Shown here: positions 1-5,782 of the stretch, in pieces
Position numbering within the stretch: the stretch's first letter is position 1
Layout: each line of letters begins with the position of its first letter
Source: Riemerella anatipestifer_F
GTDB lineage: Bacteria; Bacteroidota; Bacteroidia; Flavobacteriales; Weeksellaceae
Assembly (NCBI RefSeq): GCF_037861325.1
Contig: NZ_JAFELW010000013.1
Length of the DNA: 6,778 nucleotides
Direction: 5' to 3' (one strand)
Made by a program: the position numbers and the translations under genes
The notes under the pieces: generated by a model
What the model saw: only the letters and a program-made list of their open reading frames with translations
What the model was told of the DNA's origin: nothing
The model's database searches: none

Positions 1-89
1 TTTAGGTTATTATCATGTACCGTAGCACATGAATTGATTATTAGAAACGTAAATGAAATTATTATCAGTTTTAATGTATTCATTTTCAT
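1..89 (-). CDS. Lipoprotein of unknown function, N-terminal 29 codons (cut by window edge)
   Basis: An open frame starts at ATG 89-87 and runs without a stop off the left edge. The visible protein begins MKMNTLKLIIISF and continues through a hydrophobic stretch to a lipobox, INSCAT. The Cys is about residue 20, so this looks like a signal-peptidase-II lipoprotein signal. The mature protein would be lipidated on that Cys and anchored in the inner or outer membrane. The start lies 25 bases after the GTTAGCT junction of the preceding stem-loop element, the same compact spacing as other genes in the array. There is no clear ribosome-binding site, which is common in Bacteroidota. Nothing after the lipobox is long enough to identify a family. 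An in-frame ATG two codons later (83-81) is an equally possible start. Confidence 0.72.
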   Translation of the reverse strand, partial: MKMNTLKLIIISFTFLIINSCATVHDNNL

Positions 90-113
90 GAGTTTGTTTA
101 AAATGCCAGCTAA
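1..113 (-). mobile_element. Partial cassette D: 5' end carrying the lipoprotein gene
   Basis: In gene direction this unit begins with TTAGCTGGC immediately after the preceding stem-loop element, then the lipoprotein start. The cassette model predicts that the unit ends, beyond the left edge, with GCCAGCTAAC or a close variant. Only the first ~113 bases are visible, so the matching end cannot be tested here. Confidence 0.45.
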
Positions 114-240
114 CGGTTCTTGGCTTGGCGTAGTGGCGATTTTACATCACTACCGTTGATACGAAGCACCAAAGTTCAAATTTAGCAAAAAGTTTTATAC
201 GAAGCACTTCGCCCGCCATTACGCCAAACCCTTGTTGGGT
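108..240 (-). repeat. attC-like stem-loop element 1 (downstream of the Fic gene)
   Basis: In gene direction the element starts with ACCCAAC (complement of 234-240, an exact RYYYAAC box) and ends with GTTAGCT (complement of 108-114, one base off GTTRRRY). Inside are imperfect inverted arms at 121-139 and 213-231, 15 of 19 bases matching, with the core TTGGCGTA/TACGCCAA perfect. The plus-strand spacing is AAC + 6 nt + arm ... arm + 2 nt + GTT, as in elements 2 and 3. The loop holds a small inverted repeat, GTAGTG (130-135)/CACTAC (148-153), and two direct copies of ATACGAAGCAC (159-169 and 197-207). It starts 13 bases past the Fic stop codon. It is interpreted as the recombination site ending the AAA+/Fic cassette. 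A merely structural intergenic repeat cannot be excluded. Confidence 0.66.
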
Positions 241-252
241 GCTGGTGTTGTT

Positions 253-1395
253 TCAATTCGTTGTTTTTTCGTCCGTTATTTTTGGTATTCTTATGTCTTT
301 CGGGCTTACGATAATGTAATTTGTTTTCTTTCCGCTATCTTCTGCTTTCAACATTTCTTTTGCAACTAAATCTTGCAAGTCTCGCAATGCTGTATCGTTT
401 GAACATTTAGCAAGTTTCGCATAAATTGATGTCCGTAAAAATCCTACTTCTTTATCGTAGCTGTCATATAGATAATTGATAACAAGCCGTTGTCTTTCGT
501 TAATGTTGGTTGATTTGTGCTTGTCCCAAAAGTGAGCTTTATCCAAAATAATTTCCAAATTTTGCTCACTTGCCATTAATGCTCTTTCAAAACAACCGAG
601 AAACCATTCTAAATATTGTGTGATGTCTGATGTTCCTTTTTGTGCTTTTTCAATAATGTTGTTATAATGTTTATGCTCTTTGAAAATTTGGTTTGATAAG
701 CTGTAAAAACGAATTTTACTATTGTCGCTTTTTGCTAAAAACATATCTAAAATTGCTCTCGCTATTCGTCCGTTGCCGTCATCAAATGGGTGAATGGTGA
801 CAAACCAAAAGTGAGCAATGATAGATTTTAGCACTAAATCTAAACTATTGTCTTTATTTAACCAATATAAAAATTGCTCCATTTCGTGTGGAACTCTTTC
901 GGCTGTCGGTGCTTCAAAATGTATTTTTTCTCTGCCAAAAATACCCGAAACTACTTTCATTCCTCCTGAACGATATTTGGCAACGTCAATAGGAACATAA
1001 CCACTATAACCTGTTTGAAATAGTGAATTATGCCAACCCAAAAGCCGAATCTGTGTAAGAGGTTGGTTAAAATTTTGGGTCGCATCTAAAATCACATCAA
1101 CAATTCCCTCAATGTTTCGGGGTGTCTTTATAAAATCAGCATTTTCAATGCCTAATTTTCGGGCAATAGACGAGCGAACAAGTTCGGGATTTAAAAATTC
1201 GCCCTCAATTCTTGACGTATCTACGACTTCTAAAATAAGCGATTCCAATGTGGCACGTTCAGTAAAATCAAAGCCTAAACTTTCCATACGACCCAATAAA
1301 CGACCTTGTAAATGCCGTACAGAAGCTAACTTTGGAACAATCTTGTCGTTGTCCCAAATAAAGTTTGTCCAATTTTCTATTTCGTGTATATACAT
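253..1395 (-). CDS. Fic family protein with N-terminal DUF4172 and C-terminal winged helix
   Basis: A Fic/AMP-transferase enzyme of 380 residues, probably cytoplasmic. Fic proteins typically move AMP from ATP to a hydroxyl side chain of a target protein. Residues 1-80 match the DUF4172 type (MYIHEIENW...GRLLGRMESLGF). An inhibitory-helix motif TSRIEG (60-65) fits (S/T)xxxE(G/N). The full catalytic motif HPFDDGNGR is at 202-210, so the enzyme should be active and self-inhibited. Residues ~300-363 look like a winged helix (TALRDLQDLVAKEML), suggesting DNA binding. ATG 1395-1393 is chosen because family members begin at this point; the longer GTG start at 1437 adds 14 residues encoded by the operator palindrome. 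It lies 83 bases downstream of the AAA+ gene and ends just before element 1. The palindromes over its start region suggest autoregulation. The target is unknown. Confidence 0.9.
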   Translation of the reverse strand: MYIHEIENWTNFIWDNDKIVPKLASVRHLQGRLLGRMESLGFDFTERATLESLILEVVDTSRIEGEFLNPELVRSSIARKLGIENADFIKTPRNIEGIVDVILDATQNFNQPLTQIRLLGWHNSLFQTGYSGYVPIDVAKYRSGGMKVVSGIFGREKIHFEAPTAERVPHEMEQFLYWLNKDNSLDLVLKSIIAHFWFVTIHPFDDGNGRIARAILDMFLAKSDNSKIRFYSLSNQIFKEHKHYNNIIEKAQKGTSDITQYLEWFLGCFERALMASEQNLEIILDKAHFWDKHKSTNINERQRLVINYLYDSYDKEVGFLRTSIYAKLAKCSNDTALRDLQDLVAKEMLKAEDSGKKTNYIIVSPKDIRIPKITDEKTTN

Positions 1396-1399
1396 TTTA

Positions 1400-1441
1400 C
1401 CACCGCATATTATGCGGTAAAAATACACATTTTCCACCGCA
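1400..1441 (-). promoter_or_regulatory. Overlapping palindromes, probable operator of the Fic gene
   Basis: ACCGCATA-T-TATGCGGT (1402-1418) is a perfect 8+8 palindrome with a one-base centre, five bases upstream of the Fic start codon. A third half-site repeats CCACCGCA exactly (1434-1441 and 1400-1407), so the middle arm can pair with either outer arm. The second inverted pair (1413-1418 with 1436-1441) encloses AAAAT-GTGT-ATTTT, itself a small hairpin. The array overlaps the predicted -7 region and transcription start, the expected place for a repressor operator. The winged helix of the Fic protein itself is the obvious candidate ligand (inference). Confidence 0.62.
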
Positions 1442-1447
1442 AAACAA
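1418..1447 (-). promoter_or_regulatory. Candidate Bacteroidota-type promoter for the Fic gene
   Basis: On the minus strand a TTG (1447-1445) is followed by exactly 19 bases and then TATTTTTA (1425-1418). This approximates the -33 TTTG / -7 TAnnTTTG arrangement of Bacteroidota housekeeping promoters. The start of transcription would fall inside the palindrome, leaving a leader of roughly 15 bases. The -7 match is imperfect, ending in A rather than G. Confidence 0.35.
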
Positions 1448-1478
1448 TTTTTTTGCTTATTAAAATCGAAAAAATAAG

Positions 1479-4400
1479 TTAGCTTGTGTAAGTTGAAACG
1501 CTCGGAATGTCTTCTGTTTCTATTGTTGTAAGTATTTCCTTTGTCAATGTATCGGCTAAAACTATTCTGTTTGATTGGTTTTCGATTGACTTTTCAAAAA
1601 TGTTTCTTACAAGTCTTCCGTTTCCGAAATCTTTGGTTTTGTTTTCGTAAAGTTGTTTGAAAACTTCTGTCAAATGGCTTTTGGCATTGGGCGAAATGGT
1701 ATATTCTGAATTGGAACATAGCAATTCAAATATTCTAATCATTTCATCAGGCGTATAATCGGGGAAATGAATATAACGGTTAAATCGGGATTTGAACCCT
1801 GGATTTGTGTCAATGAAAGTTTTCATTTCTTCTGAATATCCTGCAACAATCAAAACCAATTTATCCCGATTATCTTCCATTCTTTTTATCAATGTGGCAA
1901 CGGCTTCTTTTCCAAAATCGTCTTTGTTTTCGCCAACCAAAGCGTATGCTTCATCAATAAACAAAATCCCGTCCAATGCTGAATTTACGGTTTTGGTTAC
2001 TTTAACAGCTGTTTGTCCTGTGTATTCCGCAACCAATCCCGAACGGTCGGTTTCTACTAAATGTCCTTTTTCGAGAATACCTAAATGCTTGTAAATCTTG
2101 GCAACAATTCTGGCAATAGTTGTTTTTCCTGTACCGGGCGAACCTGTAAAAACGCAATGATAGGATATTTGCGAGTTTTTAAGTCCTTGTTTTTCTCTTT
2201 CTTTCTGAATTTGAATGAAATTTATCAACGATTTTACTTCTCGTTTTACATCTTCAAGCCCAATTAAATTTTCAAGTTCCGCTAAAACTTGTTCAAGGTT
2301 TTCGGATTCTTCTGCTTCTGTTATGTTGATTGCTTTATTTTCATTCTCGGGAACAGGGTTATGTGTGATTTGGTAAATTTCTTTTAAAGCATCTTCCTCT
2401 TTTTTAGTTACATTGTTGTCTGCTTTTGCAATAATTGTTGCAAAACGATAAAGCGTATTTACATAATCGTCAAAAAGTGGGTGGTCTAACAGTTTTAGAG
2501 TTGCTGGTAATGAAAGACTGCTTTGAACTTCTGTATTTGAAATAAGTTCCTCGTCTTTGCTTTCTGTGATGTCAATTTGAAGCGGATTACTTTTGTTTGC
2601 GATTTCCAAAACGGAATCAGCCAAACCTTTGTAACGACCTGATAAATGAGATTCAAAAACCGTTTCATAGTCGTAAGAAAAAGAGTCGGTTTCTGTTTCG
2701 ATTATCTTCATTGATAACAAAACAAGTCCTGTCATTTCTAAACTATTCCGTTTTATTTCTCCGTTTGTGAGCATTTTTAAAATTTGTGCTGTGTCGAAAA
2801 GAACACAATAAGGCACAAAAGTTTCGGGTGTTGATTCTGTTAATGTATGTTTGAAAGTATCGGTAAATGTTTCGTCTTTTTTAAGTTTATCTGTGATGTC
2901 TGAAAGATGATTTGATGTTTCGGTTAAAAGGTTGTAATACTCTCTTGTGATTACCGCTTTGTTAGAACTTTCATTGTGTGATAATTTTGATAAAAGTTGA
3001 TTTAATTCATCTCTGTTTCTAACAAAAACACTTCTGGCTTTTGCTCCGTCAAAACTACCAACAATACCTGCTTCTTCTAATTCGTCTATCAATCTACCTG
3101 CACGATTGTAGCCTAATTTTAATTTTCTTTGAAGTAAAGAAGCTGAACCTTGTTGATATTCGACAATAATTTGAGCCGATTCTTGAAATAACTCGTCATA
3201 TTGAGGCAGGTCAAATTTTTGATATGTAAATTGTGGACTTGGTACAGATTGTTGTGAGAAATTAACTTTCGGTTTGTATGTATCTGTGATTGGTGTTTCT
3301 TGTAAATATCCGTTTTGCAGTTTTCCAATCGTTTTCAGTTGAATAACAAACTCGTCCATTGCGTCTGTTTTTGACGGCATAATTACTTCATTGATACCCT
3401 CGTCTGATGAAAAATGATATTCGGTATATGCACAAATCGGCACTCTTGGATTGTTTGCAAATCGTCTATCAGCACCACCGTTTTTATTGACATATCTGTA
3501 AGTATAGTCCGCAACTGTTGCGTCAGAAGGAACTCCGTTGTATTCTCTGAAACTCACAGGCAAAATACGAATGTCTATATTACCATACTGAACTGCTGCG
3601 AATTTATTGTTTCGTTTTAGTAAAAGTCGGTCAGGAAGAAAATATAACTCCGTATTTTGTAAAGCTATAAATGGAATTTCAATATTTGTTTCAAAAAATA
3701 GGGTAGGAAGTTTGTGGCTCGAAACTTCTTTAATCTCTTTTCTATCAACTGTAACTCCTGCTCCTGCTGTATATTTTACATCATAATTTCGTTTTGTGTT
3801 TACGATTTGCCATTTCTTATTAGACCGAGCAAAAGCCTTAAATGATGAAATCATATCTTTTTGTAAATCTTCAAGAACTTCATCAAGTTCATACGTGATA
3901 AAAATTGATTTTCTCTTTTTGTCTTGTCGGTATAAGAAGAAATTCCAAAGAACAATCGGAATCAATGACAATCCAAACAGAGTGTATCGCATATTTGGAT
4001 TATCGTCAAATCTTCTGATTGTTTCAGATTTAATCAATTCGTTTGATATTGTGCCTAAATTTCCGTGAACAAAGAGTGTGTCATTTTCAGCTGTTACTAC
4101 TTGATACCAATTGTTTTCAGTTTCTGAAATTAAACGAAGTTTGTCGCCTTTGTAAGATTTTGAAATAATGTTAGAATGGTCTTTTGACGGTTCGTCTCTT
4201 AAATTTACTGTTTCGCTATTGATAGTAACAACGTTTTGACGTTCTTCTGTTTTGTCAATAGGCTCAAACAATTTGTATGCAACAAAAGCCAAAATTAGTA
4301 TTGATGGAAACAAACCAAAGATTTTGAAGAACTTGATTTTCTTGTCTTTTTCTTCGAGTTCTCTGATAAAGTCTGCGGATTCGCTATCGGTAATTCTGTC

Positions 4401-4688
4401 AAAGTTTTTTGTTGTGATTGTATTGGGGATTTCGTTTGCTGTTGGCAAATGATATTCTTTGGCTAATTGGTTGTACTTCTCTTTTTCCTTATCGGAATTG
4501 AAAAGTCCTTTTCCAAGATATTTTTTGTAGTAAAATCCTTTTTGTCCGAGATGTACATAAGTTCCTGCTGGTCCAACTACAAACCTTGCTCCTTTAACTC
4601 CTGTCGAAACTCCAACTCCTCTTTTTGAAAAGTTCAGTCGAAAAAGTCCACCAAGTAAGTTTTTTGATTTTCTAAAATAAAATCCCAT
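1479..4688 (-). CDS. Membrane-anchored AAA+ ATPase with DUF4236, SH3b, FtsK-gamma-like and TerB-like regions
   Basis: A protein of 1069 residues. In order: DUF4236 (1-56, MGFYFRKS...SKRGVGVSTG); transmembrane segment ~120-140; bacterial SH3-like region ~152-213 (VNLRDEPS, WYQV); second transmembrane segment ~234-253; an unassigned, possibly PH-like region ~262-455 (ELYFLPDRLLLKR); an FtsK-gamma-like winged helix ~495-558 (LLQRKLKLGYNRAGRLID, EAGIVG); a helical TerB-like region ~620-775 (ATIIAKADNNVTKKEEDAL); and a CbbX/SpoVK-type AAA+ module ~800-1045. The ATPase has Walker A GSPGTGKT (849-856), Walker B ILFIDEAY (908-915), an arginine-finger region SRFNR (967-971) and sensor 2 GNGRLVRN (1022-1029), so it looks intact. 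Lysines before the first helix and RQDKKRK after the second put the SH3 region outside and the DNA-binding and ATPase parts in the cytoplasm. CbbX-type AAA+ proteins remodel partner proteins. The substrate here is unknown. It precedes the Fic gene in the same cassette. Confidence 0.88.
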   Translation of the reverse strand: MGFYFRKSKNLLGGLFRLNFSKRGVGVSTGVKGARFVVGPAGTYVHLGQKGFYYKKYLGKGLFNSDKEKEKYNQLAKEYHLPTANEIPNTITTKNFDRITDSESADFIRELEEKDKKIKFFKIFGLFPSILILAFVAYKLFEPIDKTEERQNVVTINSETVNLRDEPSKDHSNIISKSYKGDKLRLISETENNWYQVVTAENDTLFVHGNLGTISNELIKSETIRRFDDNPNMRYTLFGLSLIPIVLWNFFLYRQDKKRKSIFITYELDEVLEDLQKDMISSFKAFARSNKKWQIVNTKRNYDVKYTAGAGVTVDRKEIKEVSSHKLPTLFFETNIEIPFIALQNTELYFLPDRLLLKRNNKFAAVQYGNIDIRILPVSFREYNGVPSDATVADYTYRYVNKNGGADRRFANNPRVPICAYTEYHFSSDEGINEVIMPSKTDAMDEFVIQLKTIGKLQNGYLQETPITDTYKPKVNFSQQSVPSPQFTYQKFDLPQYDELFQESAQIIVEYQQGSASLLQRKLKLGYNRAGRLIDELEEAGIVGSFDGAKARSVFVRNRDELNQLLSKLSHNESSNKAVITREYYNLLTETSNHLSDITDKLKKDETFTDTFKHTLTESTPETFVPYCVLFDTAQILKMLTNGEIKRNSLEMTGLVLLSMKIIETETDSFSYDYETVFESHLSGRYKGLADSVLEIANKSNPLQIDITESKDEELISNTEVQSSLSLPATLKLLDHPLFDDYVNTLYRFATIIAKADNNVTKKEEDALKEIYQITHNPVPENENKAINITEAEESENLEQVLAELENLIGLEDVKREVKSLINFIQIQKEREKQGLKNSQISYHCVFTGSPGTGKTTIARIVAKIYKHLGILEKGHLVETDRSGLVAEYTGQTAVKVTKTVNSALDGILFIDEAYALVGENKDDFGKEAVATLIKRMEDNRDKLVLIVAGYSEEMKTFIDTNPGFKSRFNRYIHFPDYTPDEMIRIFELLCSNSEYTISPNAKSHLTEVFKQLYENKTKDFGNGRLVRNIFEKSIENQSNRIVLADTLTKEILTTIETEDIPSVSTYTS

Positions 4689-4731
4689 ATCGTTATTTCG
4701 TTCTGTTGCCGTTGTTTCGGGTTACACTTGC

Positions 4732-4926
4732 ACCCAACGGAAAAAGTATTTGCGAAGGGCGGGATAAATTGGACTAAAAAGTTCAATTTCAACCAAACCG
4801 GAGCGGATGCTTTTTCCGTATTGCTAAACTAAGAAAAAAAGTAATACGGAAAAGCAGATGCGACTAAATATTTTTGCTTTTCAATTCAACACCTTAACCC
4901 CGCCTTTTGCAAATACTATGTTAGCA
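4732..4926 (-). repeat. attC-like stem-loop element 2 (downstream of the zinc-finger gene)
   Basis: In gene direction it starts with TGCTAAC (complement of 4920-4926) and ends with GTTGGGT (complement of 4732-4738, exact GTTRRRY). Arms at 4745-4763 and 4899-4917 match at 17 of 19 positions, and both mismatches are G.T on the plus strand. The same AAC+6 ... 2+GTT spacing as the other elements is seen. Nested inside are AAATTGGAC (4766-4774)/GTTCAATTT (4781-4789), and a 14-base inverted repeat with one bulge, TGCTTTTTCCGTATT (4808-4822)/AATACGGAAAAGCA (4843-4856). The first ~81 bases nearly duplicate element 4. At ~195 bases it is longer than classical attC sites. Together with a 43-base leader it fills the 242-base gap between genes. 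Confidence 0.68.
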
Positions 4927-5656
4927 GACGTTATTTTATTCCAATTATACTTTTAATAAACTCTATTTCAAAGGATTTTGGAATTACAGGAATAATAGTT
5001 TCATCTCGTTTTAATATGTGTCCTTTGAGTTTAGAATACAAATAAGCTTTTGAATTGAAAAAATAAAAAACAATAAAATTTCTAAGAATTATCAAATAGT
5101 TACCATCTATTTTTCTGAATGAACCAATTATATCTTTAAAATTACTTTCGTCTGTTAATTTTACAATTGCAATTTCATTTGTCTGGCTTTGTACTTTTTT
5201 ATGTTTAATGTTAGTACGAATTTTTTCAATAGTTTGTTCATCAAAATTAACATCTTTAAAATCTTCTCTATTACTTAAAGATGCTCTAAAAATTTGCAAA
5301 TTGAAAAATAGAAATAATTTATCAAAATTATATTCAGTGTAAATGTGCCAATCTATTCCTGTTCTTTTTTCTATGCGAAAATTATTCTTTCTTAAGTATT
5401 TTGTATAATAATCTTCAAAATCACCCATTCCATTATTTCCATCACATTCTTTACAAAACAAATCTTTATCGTACAATGTGTCGGAAGGTTTTTTAGGTTT
5501 TGTTCGATTAATTATGTCAAATTCTAAGATATGTTTTCTTGGTTTTTCCTCAAATAAGTCTTTAAATAAACATTTTGATATAATATGAGATTTTTGAATT
5601 AAAGGTTTTTCTTCTCCGCAAATTTTACACTGTTTCATTATAATAATGTCTGCTAA
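4738..5656 (-). mobile_element. Cassette B: zinc-finger/HNH-like gene plus element 2
   Basis: In gene direction the unit opens with (G)TTAGCAGAC (complement of 5648-5657) and its gene part closes with GTCTGCTAAC (complement of 4920-4929). The ends are perfect 10-base complements, and 17 of the first 19 bases pair. The 919-base unit carries one gene with only 19 bases from the junction to the ATG and 8 bases from the core GTT to the stop codon. This compactness is typical of cassettes. Any promoter must lie in the preceding element 3 or further upstream. Confidence 0.63.
4931..5638 (-). CDS. Zinc-binding, HNH-endonuclease-like protein, function unproven
   Basis: A 235-residue protein with an N-terminal CxxC pair (C4, C7), then SHIIS (His 18), then a second CxxC (C62, C65) in the context LFCKECDGNNGMGDFEDYY. 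The C-x2-C ... HII ... C-x2-C pattern resembles zinc-stabilised HNH nucleases of the treble-clef type, in which this His is catalytic. No obvious C-terminal HNH histidine follows the second CxxC, so nuclease activity is uncertain. Residues ~90-235 are rich in aromatic, Ile and Lys residues and match nothing I recognise. No signal peptide is visible, so it is probably cytoplasmic. It is the only gene of cassette B, starting 19 bases inside it. It is visibly more A+T-rich than the AAA+ and Fic genes, suggesting a separate origin. It could be a nuclease effector, a DNA- or RNA-binding zinc protein, or a dead relative. Confidence 0.78.
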   Translation of the reverse strand: MKQCKICGEEKPLIQKSHIISKCLFKDLFEEKPRKHILEFDIINRTKPKKPSDTLYDKDLFCKECDGNNGMGDFEDYYTKYLRKNNFRIEKRTGIDWHIYTEYNFDKLFLFFNLQIFRASLSNREDFKDVNFDEQTIEKIRTNIKHKKVQSQTNEIAIVKLTDESNFKDIIGSFRKIDGNYLIILRNFIVFYFFNSKAYLYSKLKGHILKRDETIIPVIPKSFEIEFIKSIIGIK

Positions 5657-5782
5657 CGGTCAGGGTATTGCCGAAGGCGGGGCTTATTAGCACCTAACTT
5701 CAACTAAGATACCATACTTCAAAAGTAAACAAAATTTTCTAAAAAAACAATTAACCCCGCTTGCGGCAATACCTTGTTGTGC
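5651..5782 (-). repeat. attC-like stem-loop element 3 (downstream of the beta-lactamase gene)
   Basis: In gene direction it starts with GCACAAC (complement of 5776-5782, one base off RYYYAAC) and ends with GTTAGCA (complement of 5651-5657). Arms at 5664-5682 and 5755-5773 match at 17 of 19 positions (GGTATTGCCG... / ...CGGCAATACC). The spacing AAC + 6 nt ... 2 nt + GTT is the same as in element 2. The ~72-base loop is A+T-rich and lacks the nested hairpins of elements 2 and 4. It begins 10 bases past the beta-lactamase stop codon and ends 12 bases before the zinc-finger gene's ATG. Confidence 0.7.

Larger units (their letters stand above)
114..4737 (-). mobile_element. Cassette A: two-gene unit (AAA+ protein and Fic protein) plus element 1
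   Basis: Boundaries are placed by the integron G|TT rule. In gene direction the unit opens with (G)TTGGGTGC (complement of 4730-4738) and its 3' end reads GCACCCAAC (complement of 234-242) before the stem-loop element. The two ends are perfect 9-base complements, with a further GTGT match after a two-base mismatch. That is expected if both derive from one attC site on a circular intermediate. At about 4.6 kb and two genes it is large for a cassette, and the Fic gene has its own promoter and operator region. Confidence 0.58.

Noticed and set aside
1396..1437. Longer Fic start (GTG at 1437)
   Set aside because: The added residues are encoded by the operator/promoter palindromes, and the DUF4172 family begins at MYIHEIENW (ATG 1395).
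1456..1478. CTTATT/AATAAG inverted repeat after the AAA+ gene as a terminator
   Set aside because: The stem is six A+T-rich pairs with an 11-base loop and is followed by A residues rather than a U tract in the transcript.
1478..1484. GTTAGCT overlapping the AAA+ stop codon as a further cassette junction
   Set aside because: It has no 19-base arms, no AACGG partner and no complementary end across either neighbouring gene; it is likely chance.
818..4452. Plus-strand open frames within the Fic and AAA+ genes
   Set aside because: They lie antisense to strongly conserved coding sequence and show no recognisable domains or start signals.
5651..5782. Element 3 as an intrinsic transcription terminator
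   Set aside because: The arms are separated by a loop of about 72 bases with no U tract directly after the stem, which is poor terminator geometry.
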